Assembly: GCA_022376925.1 (NCBI GenBank)
Contig: JAIOJX010000030.1
Span: 171,363,298-171,427,297, forward strand
Direction: 5' to 3'
Length of the DNA: 64,000 nucleotides
DNA from: Tragulus kanchil
Taxonomy: Eukaryota; Chordata; Mammalia; Artiodactyla; Tragulidae
Part shown: piece by piece, positions 9,787 to 22,254 of the stretch
Numbering within the stretch: the first letter of the stretch is position 1
Layout of the letters: every line of letters begins with the position of its first letter
Notes under the pieces: generated by a model
What the model saw: only the letters and a program-made list of their open reading frames with translations
Told to the model about the DNA's origin: nothing
The model's database searches: none
Made by a program: the position numbers and the translations under genes

Positions 9787-11713
9787 TCTGAGAGGATGGG
9801 AAGGTTTAAGTGATGATGGAATTTGAAGGGGGCCTGGAGGAGAACCTATCATAATGCTGGGATGGTGTGACATCAGTTGCATGGCTTATGCTCTCTTTTG
9901 CTGATGGAGATATTTTTACTTCTCATGGTGCCACAAGGGCAACACTATTTGGTTCAAACAGAATGTTTTTATTCAAAGGCCTCACATTGTAATGGGTGGA
10001 AACTTGGGAAATGCCTGGGAGAAATTAGCAGCACAAGTAGCTTACTCACGTTCAGCCCATTAAAATCATCCTGAACCTTATAAACTGAAGGATGTTTTCG
10101 TCCAAAGTGTTTTCCTCTGTGTTGCTTCAGCTTTTAGAAACAATCCAAGAAAAGTCAACACAGAGCCTGGGAAGATTCCAGAAAAGATTTCATCTGACAG
10201 ATAAAATTCAGTTACTTTCTTTTATTATTTTGTTTCCTTCCAAGGCCCATGGATCATACCTCACTGTTCTTTGTGCCAAATAGTTGAGAATTACCAGTAA
10301 TTGGAACTATTTACATCCAATGCCATCATGACAGAAGCAGCTTTATTATATTACAGGGGAATGATTAATATATGACAGAGATTATAGATTGCATCACAGT
10401 GGGTAGGCCTCTTGTCTGATCTGTCATTTTGCTGATTACAAAGGCATGCAAATTATATAAACAGAGAAATGATTTTCTTTTATGCTAATTTTAGCTCAGC
10501 CCACCTGCACGTTAACTCATTTCCAATTAAGTGGTGAAAGGTAGATTATAATAAGTTCACTAAGGCAGCTTTCTACCCTCTCTGACATCAAATGCACGTT
10601 TTTCACTTCCCACTTTAGTTTCAACTCATCGTAATGGCTGTCCAGAGGACTTAGTGAGTAGGTTCATGGGAAAGAGCACTGAAGTTGATTGGTGATGTCT
10701 GCCACTGGGCTCAGTGTGAAAAAGCATTGAGATTGATTAGTGATGCCTGCCACTGGTGAAAGAGTAGTGCACTCTGGCTGCTTTTGTCAACTGCATCTGA
10801 GCCCTCTTACCTGGGGGACAACTTCTCTCTGGAGTCCCAGGAATCGTCTACCTTTGGATCACATCCTTTCTAGAAGTATTAGAAACATAATGACCATTTA
10901 TTTTCTGAGAGGATGGGAAGGTTTAAGTGATGATGGAATTTGAAGGGGGCCTGGAGGAGAACCTATCATAATGCTGGGATGGTGTGACATCAGTTGCATG
11001 GCTTATGCTCTCTTTTGCTGATGGAGATATTTTTACTTCTCATGGTGCCACAAGGGCAACACTATTTGGTTCAAACAGAATGTTTTTATTCAAAGGCCTC
11101 ACATTGTAATGGGTGGAAACTTGGGAAATGCCTGGGAGAAATTAGCAGCACAAGTAGCTTACTCACGTTCAGCCCATTAAAATCATCCTGAACCTTATAA
11201 ACTGAAGGATGTTTTCGTCCAAAGTGTTTTCCTCTGTGTTGCTTCAGCTTTTAGAAACAATCCAAGAAAAGTCAACACAGAGCCTGGGAAGATTCCAGAA
11301 AAGATTTCATCTGACAGATAAAATTCAGTTACTTTCTTTTATTATTTTGTTTCCTTCCAAGGCCCATGGATCATACCTCACTGTTCTTTGTGCCAAATAG
11401 TTGAGAATTACCAGTAATTGGAACTATTTACATCCAATGCCATCATGACAGAAGCAGCTTTATTATATTACAGGGGAATGATTAATATATGACAGAGATT
11501 ATAGATTGCATCACAGTGGGTAGGCCTCTTGTCTGATCTGTCATTTTGCTGATTACAAAGGCATGCAAATTATATAAACAGAGAAATGATTTTCTTTTAT
11601 GCTAATTTTAGCTCAGCCCACCTGCACGTTAACTCATTTCCAATTAAGTGGTGAAAGGTAGATTATAATAAGTTCACTAAGGCAGCTTTCTACCCTCTCT
11701 GACATCAAATGCA
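9480..11713. repeat. Tandem duplication D4, offset 1117
   Basis: Copy 1 is 9480-10596 and copy 2 is 10597-11713, with clean edges: copy 1 ends '...catcaaatgca' and is followed at once by 'cgtttttcacttcccac', while copy 2 continues 'atgcagttgtgttat'. I see no difference between the copies by eye. Sequence 9480-9786 also occurs in D3, so it is present three times (from 8394, 9480, 10597). Confidence 0.95.
9830..10595. other. Repeat-free stretch, possible conserved non-coding DNA
   Basis: I recognise no transposon here or in its duplicate at 10947-11712. It is moderately AT-rich, with a perfect octamer 'atgcaaat' at 10446-10453 (again at 11563-11570), several ATTA/TAAT cores (for example near 10364 and 10490) and no long open frame. 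Lack of repeats and homeodomain-type cores are compatible with an enhancer, but are weak evidence alone. Confidence 0.2.
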
Positions 11714-12394
11714 GTTGTGTTATATCCTTATCTCAACCTTACTTTCAGTCCCATGCTTATTTTTTTATAGTTGATCTTTTCTAATTGCTGAAAGGAGAAA
11801 ATGCAAGCAGCTAACTTACATGAGCCATAGAAATGTGGAGGATGTCGTGACACAGTTGGGGTAAGGTCAAAGGCTTGTCTGCCCTGACAGACCGAGCACA
11901 TGAAAGCAGCCTCCTTGGCTGCTTGACTGTTGTACTAGTTCTGTTTCCTAGGCTTGTGTCTATTTGCAAAGAATCTTGAATACCTAATGTTGTGAAGTGC
12001 ACATAATATCAGTACCTTCTTTTGCCTCTGTCATAGGCCAGATCTAGATGCAATAAGGATAAACAGTTTTAAGTTTATTACCAGTGGAACAAGACTGGAA
12101 AAGCACATCCAATGTTCACTTTAAGCAGTTCGTGGTTGGTTATGGTCTTAGGTGACCAAGTTATGATTCAGGGGAGGGGAGACTAGGAATCAGTTAGTGA
12201 TGTCTTCTGTGGGCATGTAGACAGCAGTGGGGACTTGTGCTGTGGGTTACCATCCTAGTGTTAGGAGTCTTCTGTCAGGCCAGAAACTTCTGAGGGTAAA
12301 ATCTGTCTGTAACTCCTTTTCATAGACTCCTTTCCAAGCGCGTAGTAGCTGCTCTGCCAGATTGCTAAAGACATTGGGCCTGGAGTGATGTAGT

Positions 12395-12610
12395 GGCTGT
12401 CTGTCACCTACGGGCTCAGTGGCCTGGGCCAGATATTAACTTACCTTTTAGTTCAGTTTCCTCTGCTACAGAACAGCTATAAAATGAGTTTTTAGTTTGT
12501 AGGATTATAATAAGGGTTAAAGGAAATAATGAAATAATAGTGCATACACAAAGCTTAGTGTAATGCCTGGGACACAGTAAGTGCTCAAGTAATAGGTACT
12601 TGAATTAATA
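12395..12610 (+). repeat. MIR SINE
   Basis: The order 'ttagttcagtttcctctgct', 'aggattataataagggttaa', 'taatgcctgggacacagtaa' and 'gtgctcaagtaataggtact' matches the 3' two thirds of MIR, including its L2-like end. It is old and diverged. Confidence 0.75.
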
Positions 12611-13099
12611 CAGGAAGAAAAAAATGTTGCTGCGTCTCTAGTTCCGTGTTTATTTTTTATTCAAAGCAAGGAAACTGAGGGAAAGATCAAAACGGGCCTG
12701 CTGTTTATAATTCAAAAGGCATTTATGATTCAAAACTCATGAACCATTAATATTTGGGTCAGAGCCATATTATTCCAGGTTTTAGTAAACGTGAGGAAAT
12801 TTCATAGTTACAAGTGAGAGCAATAAAGGACAGGACAAACGAGCTGCAAATAAAAGTTGGCCTCTCTGGGGAAAATGTTTTCTATGATCATGCCTGTGTA
12901 TTACCCATTTAGGCATATTCCCAACAGTGATATCAGTGTGAAGCAATTATTATTTTTTATTTTTTCCTTCTTTGACAGTCTTGAGGCAGGGCAAGCGTGC
13001 AGGGAAGGCTTAACTACAGTTTCAGGAGTAACAACGTGGCCCACCCCCTCCTAGCTTCCTGACTTCCTTTCACCCACAGAACACTGCCTCCTGCCACTC

Positions 13100-13250
13100 C
13101 CTGAGCTTGCATTTTACAGGCTTCATCTTTAGTCTTCTCTGCAGACCTGTGAAGTGAGTATTATCAGCCTGCTTTTACAAATAGGGAAAGTGAAGCCAGG
13201 ATAAGAAACCATTTCCCTGATTCGAGGTACTGTTACTACCTAGTTCCAAA
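13100..13250 (-). repeat. MIR SINE, inverted
   Basis: 'gtgaagtgagtattatcagc' followed by 'cttttacaaatagggaaagt' and 'gaagccaggataag' is the typical inverted MIR core (the region usually read as 'attttacagatgaggaaact'). Diverged; edges uncertain. Confidence 0.6.
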
Positions 13251-13403
13251 TGGCTGCTGATTCCCGCTGGAGACATCCCAAATCAGCTGGTACTCAGAGC
13301 TTTGGAGTAATCCGTGTGGGATGCAGAGTAGACGCAGATCACCTGGCCATGCTGATCTCAGTTTCCAAAACAGCTTTTTTATCTGTTAAAATTTCCTGTC
13401 TGT

Positions 13404-13404
13404 T

Positions 13405-13445
<41 letters not shown>

Positions 13446-13447
13446 TA
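13404..13447 (+). repeat. (ATC)n microsatellite
   Basis: About fourteen uninterrupted trinucleotide units, followed by an imperfect 'taccaccaccatcatcat' extension to 13462. In one frame it encodes a run of serines, which explains a spurious 83-codon open frame across it. It is likely to vary in length between individuals. Confidence 0.9.
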
Positions 13448-13567
13448 CCACCACCATCATCATTTAGAGATAAGACCTCAGTGGGTCAGGTGACACCTTA
13501 AATCAGGCTTTGGATAGTATCCTACGGGACTGTTTTCAGAAGCTTGCTCCTGTGGCTCATTGTTGGT

Positions 13568-13730
13568 CTTGGGTCAGTGTTTTGCAAGCCATCATTTGGA
13601 TGAGGAGCACCTGGGAATCTTACTCAGGCACACTAATTCTGTGGAGGTGGGGCCTAGGATTTGTGCCACGTAGGAAGCTTCTAGGCCATGCTGGTTTTGG
13701 TGAACAAGGACTACACTTTGAATGTCACAG
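13568..13730 (+). repeat. MER5A-like hAT MITE
   Basis: 'gcacctgggaatcttactca', 'gtggaggtggggcctaggat', 'ggccatgctggttttgg' and 'ggactacactttgaatg' match, in order, the MER5A non-autonomous hAT-Charlie element. A further MER5A-like phrase, 'ttagaatcacctggtggctc', follows at 13916-13935. The end of this element is repeated at the start of D5 copy 2 (14794). Confidence 0.65.
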
Positions 13731-15825
13731 ACTTTGGCGAGGCTGCCTCAAAGTACTGCGTGCTGATAGCTTGCGTCAGAATATGCAGACGTGAAGAGAG
13801 TCTCTGTTACTGAGTTTGAGGAGTGACCCAGGGATCTGTTGGTTTGGCAACATCCAGCTGTTCTGACTCAAGCCTGGTTGTGAACAAGGCAGTATTTGCC
13901 TTGCTCATCCTGCAATTAGAATCACCTGGTGGCTCAAAGCCTGAGCCTGTGAAGCCCCTCCTTCGGAGGTTCAGACTGTGAAGATCTTGCTCCTCACAAC
14001 ATTCCGCTCTGTGGCTCAGAGAGGGAAAGTGTCGTGTCCTGAGTCAGACACATTTGAGAAGAGTCTTGAGTGAATGTGGGAACTCATGGAGAAGAGACAG
14101 GGGAGAAGAAAGGCAGAGAGGGAATGAGAGGATGAAAGAGGAATTGCCAGGAGGTACCTGTTGCTTGCCCAGAACCCTCAGTCTGCTGGGCCTGCTGTGG
14201 ACAACTTGATGCCCCGACAGGACTGCGGTGGCCTCTCCTTGGTGTGTCCTGAGTTCAGGAGGACAAGAGGCCCCTCTTGTGTTCAGACAGGTGAGGTGTA
14301 AACTCCACAGGGACAGTGGGGTGGTCTCCTAACTGGCTGGTGGACTTCACTGAGGGCTCACAAACTTCTCGAGTTGCTAGTGTCTGCCACATTGGTACCC
14401 CCTGCTTTGGCTTCTCTTTGTTCATGGACTAACCTGATAGTCTACCCAAACCTGGAATACCTGGAGTTTTTGTGTTCTGAAAACAGAACTTCCATAACTC
14501 CCCCATGCTTCTGTATCAGCTAATTTTTTAGTTACTTATGTGTTTCCCCATCCCCCCAGGTTTTACACGCATGCCTTATATTTTTCTAACATTTCATGGA
14601 AGAGTTAGACTTAACTAAGTGCAGTTTAAAGGTTCAGTAGATGGACGATAATGGAAGAGAGATTTGTGTGGACAGATTAAAGGATAATGGTTTAAAATAA
14701 CAACATGAGAATTAATTAGACCAGAGATAGCAAACACACTTCATTTTACGCTCATGCTGGTTTTGGAATGATAGCATTTAAGCTTGCTTTTTCAGGACTA
14801 CACTTTGAATGTCACAGACTTTGGCGAGGCTGCCTCAAAGTACTGCGTGCTGATAGCTTGCGTCAGAATATGCAGACGTGAAGAGAGTCTCTGTTACTGA
14901 GTTTGAGGAGTGACCCAGGGATCTGTTGGTTTGGCAACATCCAGCTGTTCTGACTCAAGCCTGGTTGTGAACAAGGCAGTATTTGCCTTGCTCATCCTGC
15001 AATTAGAATCACCTGGTGGCTCAAAGCCTGAGCCTGTGAAGCCCCTCCTTCGGAGGTTCAGACTGTGAAGATCTTGCTCCTCACAACATTCCGCTCTGTG
15101 GCTCAGAGAGGGAAAGTGTCGTGTCCTGAGTCAGACACATTTGAGAAGAGTCTTGAGTGAATGTGGGAACTCATGGAGAAGAGACAGGGGAGAAGAAAGG
15201 CAGAGAGGGAATGAGAGGATGAAAGAGGAATTGCCAGGAGGTACCTGTTGCTTGCCCAGAACCCTCAGTCTGCTGGGCCTGCTGTGGACAACTTGATGCC
15301 CGACAGGACTGCGGTGGCCTCTCCTTGGTGTGTCCTGAGTTCAGGAGGACAAGAGGCCCCTCTTGTGTTCAGACAGGTGAGGTGTAAACTCCACAGGGAC
15401 AGTGGGGTGGTCTCCTAACTGGCTGGTGGACTTCACTGAGGGCTCACAAACTTCTCGAGTTGCTAGTGTCTGCCACATTGGTACCCCCTGCTTTGGCTTC
15501 TCTTTGTTCATGGACTAACCTGATAGTCTACCCAAACCTGGAATACCTGGAGTTTTTGTGTTCTGAAAACAGAACTTCCATAACTCCCCCATGCTTCTGT
15601 ATCAGCTAATTTTTTAGTTACTTATGTGTTTCCCCATCCCCCCAGGTTTTACACGCATGCCTTATATTTTTCTAACATTTCATGGAAGAGTTAGACTTAA
15701 CTAAGTGCAGTTTAAAGGTTCAGTAGATGGACGATAATGGAAGAGAGATTTGTGTGGACAGATTAAAGGATAATGGTTTAAAATAACAACATGAGAATTA
15801 ATTAGACCAGAGATAGCAAACACAC
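13707..15825. repeat. Tandem duplication D5, offset 1087
   Basis: Copy 1 is 13707-14793, copy 2 is 14794 to about 15825. Copies differ by a homopolymer base ('tgccccgac' at 14211, 'tgcccgac' at 15297). The sequence just before the junction (14745-14793) is garbled: 'catgctggttttgg' there recalls 13688-13701, as if the incoming contig really began there with an inserted error. No gene in the unit. Confidence 0.95.
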
Positions 15826-15829
15826 TTCA

Positions 15830-17090
15830 TCTTTTCTGCTAATCCGAGTCAATTACTGGTTTGTGTGGGGAACTATGTGCAAAGGGATTCTGAGCTGATG
15901 TCTGGACTTAAAGGAAAAAGCGCTGTGATTGTTCAGTGACATCTGTCCTGGCATTCTGAAAACTGGTGACGTTTTTGCTGCATTTAGTTCATTGCATTTA
16001 GCATCCAGCATCGCATTAACAGACAACATGGACTGTCTGTGCGTTGTGAGGGTGGTGGGTAGAATGAAAATGCAAAACTGTTCTGAGAAATACCTATTCC
16101 TTCGCTGTTAAATTTTATGTTACGTCTTTTCTTTCTTTTTTTTTTTTTTTTTTTTTTGCAGCCCCTGACTGTAAGATAGGGTTAGCAAAACTTATTTCTG
16201 GAGACGGGGCTGGTGGTCTCTGTTGCAAGAATTAACTCACTTTGTAGAAGGAAAAGTACCCACAGATAATGTGACATCGACCATGATGGTCATGGCTGTG
16301 CTCCAAAAGCAGTTTGTGTCCAAAAAATACTGGTGGTGGCCCAGATACGACTCATGGACCACAGTTTGCTGATGCCTGATATGAGGGATTCTTGGGAAAT
16401 TGCTACATTATGGGGAATTTAGATGCTGGGATTAGAAAAATAAGCTGCAGCCGATTAAGGAGTACTCAAATGCCAGGGAAGCCTTCTCAGTCTCTCCCAT
16501 CTTGCTTACAGTGCATGGATGCATGTGTTGCCCAAGATTTATATTCCATTATGAGACTTGGCGTGAAGTTTCTGTATCCAGGTGTATTGTGAAAAACTAG
16601 CAGCAGTCAGTAGTGTTCCGGCCTTTGGCTGTGCTAATGGAGTTTCTATGGCAGACAATGTCAGCCGTATCTGATGAGCAGGAAGTGAAAATAGCAAATG
16701 GTTTAGCAGGCTTGTATCTCATCCACAGCTAAAATACTCAGCTTGTCAGTCAACATCACTTTCGAAATTGCCTTATTATGGATTTTTTTCCCTCTCCGTA
16801 GCATTCTTGGTTGAGTCTGGGTATTTGCGAATATCCAAAACAAGATGGAATTCCTATTATTTGTTTTATTCTTTTTAGTTTTATTTCCTGAGACAATTTA
16901 CAATTACTGGGCTTTCATGTGTTTTGGGGGTGTTGGAAGGTGCAGGCTTGATAATTGTGGTGGATATTTTTATTGCTTGTAAGTTCTTGAAAGTGACATT
17001 AAATGAAGACTTTTTAAATATTATAATGCCTACTAAGAATTGTTTCAGATGTGTTTTCTAATTGCAGTCTGTGCACTTTAGGTTGCCAGG
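15830..17090. other. Non-coding stretch without recognised repeats
   Basis: Contains a poly-T tract at about 16136-16158 that could be the tail of an unrecognised inverted retroposon, but I could not identify a body for it. 'catggaccacagtttgctgatgcc' near 16353 vaguely recalls the end of an old DNA transposon. Open frames are at most 66 codons and show no features of coding sequence. Confidence 0.4.
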
Positions 17091-17095
17091 GGATT

Positions 17096-19263
17096 TATGA
17101 GGAGGTGTCAGTCTTCCCCACTTTGTTATTAATACCCTAAATAGACCTTGGTGTATTAGGTTTAGGGAGTGGCCCTAGTGAGACGATGGTTAGAATTCAA
17201 GAACTAGGACAAAGAAGAGGATTCTAGGACAGACCCTTGTCCAGAGGGAAAACGGATGCTCATGATCTAGGCCGTGTTTCTTGGATAGTCTTATGCTTTA
17301 TTCTCCATAGAACCCCAGGTAACCCCCCAGCATTCAAATATTAGTGAAGCCTGGAATAATGTTGTCTTCTGGAAGCCACAGCACCTCAGCACCTGGAAGA
17401 AGGCCTGTTGTCAGTTAATATCCATGCCCTCCATTCTCCTTCTTCTCAAGCCTCCCTCTGCCTCTCTCCCTGAAGGAAATGGCCACCCACTTCAGTATTG
17501 TTACCTGGGAAAATCTGTGGATAGAGGAGCTGGGAAGGCTACAGACCATGGGGTCGCAAAGAACCAGACATGACATAGAGACTAAACAACAGCTCCTCTC
17601 TCTACACCCCTAGAGGCTTACCTTGCCATGATCCTCCCTACTATATTTGTCAAGTGAACTAGCTTATCCCAAGGGTGATTCAGCTCTTAGAAGAAATTGA
17701 CACCCCTAATTCCCATTCTTTCCCTTTTCTTCCACCCACAACTCCATCCATAATATTCTGGAATGCCTTGTTTTCTTCACTTGACATTTTCCTATGTTCT
17801 TAATTTTTTCTTTTTTTTTGACATGGTCTCCTGCCCCATCTCTTCAGTTCTGTGTGTGGTAATGGGAGATGCAAGAGAGCTCTTTAGCTGAGGGATGCTG
17901 GGTTTCTTAGGGTTTTGGTTCTTCTGTGATCTCTGTTTTGGTGTCATATTGAAGAATTCAGGTGACATCTGATATCTTTCTATTTTTAAATTTTTTTGGC
18001 CATTTTTATTGGTCTTTCATTTATTCATTTTCATCCATCTTTGTTCTTTGGCCTATGTAGGCCTCCCATTGCAGTGGCCTCTCTTTTTGCAGAGCACCAG
18101 TTCTGGGTGCATGCGATCCAGAGAGCTGACTTGTAATTGGACATACCGGTCCAGCTTCTCCACTGCATTGGGTGCATGGCCTAATGATTCTATGAGGAGG
18201 TGTCAGTCTTCCCACTTTGTTATTAATACCCTAAATAGACCTTGGTGTATTAGGTTTAGGGTGGCCTTAGTGAGACGATGGTTAGAATTCAAGAACTAGG
18301 ACAAAGAAGAGGATTCTAGGACAGACCCTTGTCCAGAGGGAAAACGGATGCTCATGATCTAGGCCGTGTTTCTTGGATAGTCTTATGCTTTATTCTCCAT
18401 AGAACCCCAGGTAACCCCCCAGCATTCAAATATTAGTGAAGCCTGGAATAATGTTGTCTTCTGGAAGCCACAGCACCTCAGCACCTGGAAGAAGGCCTGT
18501 TGTCAGTTAATATCCATGCCCTCCATTCTCCTTCTTCTCAAGCCTCCCTCTGCCTCTCTCCCTGAAGGAAATGGCCACCCACTTCAGTATTGTTACCTGG
18601 GAAAATCTGTGGATAGAGGAGCTGGGAAGGCTACAGACCATGGGGTCGCAAAGAACCAGACATGACATAGAGACTAAACAACAGCTCCTCTCTCTACACC
18701 CCTAGAGGCTTACCTTGCCATGATCCTCCCTACTATATTTGTCAAGTGAACTAGCTTATCCCAAGGGTGATTCAGCTCTTAGAAGAAATTGACACCCCTA
18801 ATTCCCATTCTTTCCCTTTTCTTCCACCCACAACTCCATCCATAATATTCTGGAATGCCTTGTTTTCTTCACTTGACATTTTCCTATGTTCTTAATTTTT
18901 TCTTTTTTTTTGACATGGTCTCCTGCCCCATCTCTTCAGTTCTGTGTGTGGTAATGGGAGATGCAAGAGAGCTCTTTAGCTGAGGGATGCTGGGTTTCTT
19001 AGGGTTTTGGTTCTTCTGTGATCTCTGTTTTGGTGTCATATTGAAGAATTCAGGTGACATCTGATATCTTTCTATTTTTAAATTTTTTTGGCCATTTTTA
19101 TTGGTCTTTCATTTATTCATTTTCATCCATCTTTGTTCTTTGGCCTATGTAGGCCTCCCATTGCAGTGGCCTCTCTTTTTGCAGAGCACCAGTTCTGGGT
19201 GCATGCGATCCAGAGAGCTGACTTGTAATTGGACATACCGGTCCAGCTTCTCCACTGCATGTG
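17096..19263. repeat. Tandem duplication D6, offset 1092-1095
   Basis: Copy 1 is 17096-18190, copy 2 is 18191-19263. Early differences are 'cttccccac' against 'cttcccac' and 'gggagtggccctag' against 'gggtggccttag', again clustered at the contig start. Copy 1 ends inside a SINE with corrupted text ('gcattgggtgcatggcctaa') where copy 2 reads 'gcatgtgggatcttctggtg'. The apparent truncated SINE at 17985-18190 is thus an artefact. Confidence 0.95.
17473..17591 (+). repeat. Bov-A monomer (duplicated at 18565-18683)
   Basis: 'ggaaatggccacccacttca', 'gaggagctgggaaggctaca' and 'ccatggggtcgcaaagaacc' are sense Bov-A, fairly diverged. The second copy comes from D6. Confidence 0.75.
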
Positions 19264-19348
19264 GGATCTTCTGGTGCCAGGGATTGAACCAGCGCCCCTT
19301 GCAGTGCATGGCGGACTCTTTACCCACTGGACCACCAGGGAAGCCCCC
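19085..19348 (-). repeat. CHR-like tRNA SINE
   Basis: Inverted copy from 'tttttggccatttttattgg' to 'gaccaccagggaagccc'. It lacks the G-rich run and TTTA tail that younger copies have, and has an altered head ('gatcttctggtgccagggat'). An incomplete duplicate at about 17990-18190 belongs to D6. Confidence 0.88.
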
Positions 19349-19490
19349 TATATTCTTAATTTTATGAAATCTAATGTTAATGAAAATTTTTATTTTATTC
19401 CTGGGCAATGTAGAGATCTTAGAATGTTTAAACCCTAGACACTTCTTGGCCTATGTACTTCTGTTGTTGAGTATTTGCACTTTACCTTAG

Positions 19491-19815
19491 CTTTTTTTTC
19501 TTTTTTTTTAATTTATTCATTTTATTTATGAGAGAGGTGGGGAGGGAGGGGAGCGGGTGGGCCACTTCTATTGGCCTTTCATTTATCTATTTTCATCCTT
19601 CTTTGTTCTTAGGCCCATGTGGGCCTCCCATCGCGGTGGCCTCTGTTGTCGCAGAGTGCTGGCTCTGGGTGCATGCGCTCCAGAGCTCCAGCTCGGTAAT
19701 TGGACACATGGGTCCAGTTGCTTCGCGGCACGTGGGATCTTCCAGGCCAGGGATCGAACTGGCGCCCCTTGCACTGCAAGATGGTGTCTCTATCCACTGG
19801 ACCACCAGGGAAGCC
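19491..19815 (-). repeat. CHR-like tRNA SINE, full length with perfect TSD
   Basis: Complete inverted element with poly-T/TTTA tail, G-rich run, and intact head with inverted B box (gatcgaac) and A box (ccactggacca). The 11-base target duplication 'ctttaccttag' is perfect at 19480-19490 and 19816-19826. It is one of the best copies for defining family ends, and the perfect TSD suggests recent insertion. Confidence 0.95.
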
Positions 19816-19879
19816 CTTTACCTTAGTTTTTTAACTCCAAAGCATTATTATTAGTTTACGTAGTCAAGGCTTTTTTGAA

Positions 19880-20420
19880 TTCACCCAAGTATTCACTGAC
19901 ATATTTATTATTTGCATTTCAGATATTTCTGGTAATATTAGTTCTTCCAAAAGTATGTGTTTTAGAAATTCCTTTAAGGAATGTGTGTTTTGGTGAATTC
20001 TGTGTTTTAATTTATCTGAGAATAACATTGTATTTTTTTTCTTGAGAAATAGTTTTGCTGGAGACACAGTTCTGGTTGAAAGTTGTCTTCTCTCAGACCT
20101 TTGAGCAAGCTATTCTAGTGTACTCTGGCTTCTATTTTTGTAAAAAAAAAAAGAAAAAAAGATCTCTGTCAGTTTGATTATTAATCCTTTATAGGTTATC
20201 TGTTTTATTTTTCTTTCCAGCTTCATTTTTCATTTTTGTTTAGTAGTCTGTACTTTTACTACAAAATGTCTAGTTGTGGGTTTGTGACTGATTTTTCTCA
20301 GACGCTTTGTCCTTTAATCTGCAAATTCATGCCTAATTGTGAAAAATTCTCAGCCATTATCAATCTGTCATGGTGAATGGTCCATGTGCAATTGCAACTG
20401 GATAATGTACTTCCAAATGT
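19880..20420 (-). repeat. Old LINE-1, inverted
   Basis: 'gttttgctggagacacagtt', 'tcagtttgattattaatcc' and 'aaattctcagccattatc' follow an old mammalian L1 in inverted orientation, with many substitutions. It appears to continue at 22260-22680 after younger insertions, but the duplication D7 complicates the order. Confidence 0.55.
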
Positions 20421-22254
20421 GCGGTATTCTATAATATGTCAGGTTAAATTGGTTATAGTGCTGTTCAATTCTTTTTTTTATTACTCAAAAAGTTTTATAG
20501 AAAGAACACATCCGAGTATCATTATGTTGGCGACGATAGTTGAACCATACTCAGAAAACAGCTGTTCTTGAGTAGCTAATAATTATCAAAGATTGCAATT
20601 GTACAATATTGAGAAGTGTAGAACAAAATACAATTATTGGAGGACAGTTGCTCTAGAGTATTGTGTTGGTCTTTGCCACACATCCACATGGATCAGCCGC
20701 AAGCATACATATGTCCCCTCCCTCCTGAGCCCCCTCCCACACCTCCCCATCCCACCCCTCTAGGTGGTCATAGAACACTGGGTTGAGCTCCCCTGTTTCA
20801 CATAGCAAATTCTCACTTGCTGTCTATTTTATATATGGTAATGAGTATGTTTCCATGATACTTTCTCAATTCTGTTCTTTTTATTTATATTTTTTATTAT
20901 TTTAATTTTTTGTTTTATATTGGAGTATAGGTGATTCACAATGTATTAGTTTCAATTGTACAGCAAAGTGACTTAGTTATACATATTCATATATCCTTTT
21001 CACATTCTTTTCCCAAGTTATTACAGAGATTTGAGTATATACAGAGAAAGATACCATGATGTCACTTATATTGTAATTGAAAAATGATTAGTTCTTCCAA
21101 AAGTATGTGTTTTAGAAATTCCTTTAAGGAATGTGTGTTTTGGTGAATTCTGTGTTTTAATTTATCTGAGAATAACATTGTATTTTTTTTCTTGAGAAAT
21201 AGTTTTGCTGGAGACACAGTTCTGGTTGAAAGTTGTCTTCTCTCAGACCTTTGAGCAAGCTATTCTAGTGTACTCTGGCTTCTATTTTTGTAAAAAAAAA
21301 AAGAAAAAAAGATCTCTGTCAGTTTGATTATTAATCCTTTATAGGTTATCTGTTTTATTTTTCTTTCCAGCTTCATTTTTCATTTTTGTTTAGTAGTCTG
21401 TACTTTTACTACAAAATGTCTAGTTGTGGGTTTGTGACTGATTTTTCTCAGACGCTTTGTCCTTTAATCTGCAAATTCATGCCTAATTGTGAAAATTCTC
21501 AGCCATTATCAATCTGTCATGGTGAATGGTCCATGTGCAATTGCAACTGGATAATGTACTTCCAAATGTGCGGTATTCTATAATATGTCAGGTTAAATTG
21601 GTTATAGTGCTGTTCAATTCTTTTTTTTATTACTCAAAAAGTTTTATAGAAAGAACACATCCGAGTATCATTATGTTGGCGACGATAGTTGAACCATACT
21701 CAGAAAACAGCTGTTCTTGAGTAGCTAATAATTATCAAAGATTGCAATTGTACAATATTGAGAAGTGTAGAACAAAATACAATTATTGGAGGACAGTTGC
21801 TCTAGAGTATTGTGTTGGTCTTTGCCACACATCCACATGGATCAGCCGCAAGCATACATATGTCCCCTCCCTCCTGAGCCCCCTCCCACACCTCCCCATC
21901 CCACCCCTCTAGGTGGTCATAGAACACTGGGTTGAGCTCCCCTGTTTCACATAGCAAATTCTCACTTGCTGTCTATTTTATATATGGTAATGAGTATGTT
22001 TCCATGATACTTTCTCAATTCTGTTCTTTTTATTTATATTTTTTATTATTTTAATTTTTTGTTTTATATTGGAGTATAGGTGATTCACAATGTATTAGTT
22101 TCAATTGTACAGCAAAGTGACTTAGTTATACATATTCATATATCCTTTTTCACATTCTTTTCCCAAGTTATTACAGAGATTTGAGTATATACAGAGAAAG
22201 ATACCATATGATGTCACTTATATTGATATGTGCACTCTAGAAAAAATGATACAG
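19937..22254. repeat. Tandem duplication D7, offset 1149-1150
   Basis: Copy 1 is 19937-21086, copy 2 is 21087 to about 22254. Differences are homopolymer lengths ('gtgaaaaattc' against 'gtgaaaattc'; 'ccttttcac' against 'cctttttcac'). Copy 1 ends 'ttatattgtaattgaaaaatg', a shortened form of the copy 2 end 'ttatattgatatgtgcactc'. Confidence 0.95.
20628..20880 (-). repeat. Ruminant L1 3' end, inverted (copy at 21777-22029)
   Basis: 'attgtgttggtctttgccac', 'catacatatgtcccctccct', 'catcccacccctctaggtgg' and 'atatggtaatgagtatgttt' match the inverted 3' end of ruminant L1. The second appearance is due to D7. Confidence 0.75.

Noticed and set aside
13250..13501. 83-codon frame with a serine run
   Set aside because: The serine run is the (ATC)n microsatellite read in frame; no other coding evidence.
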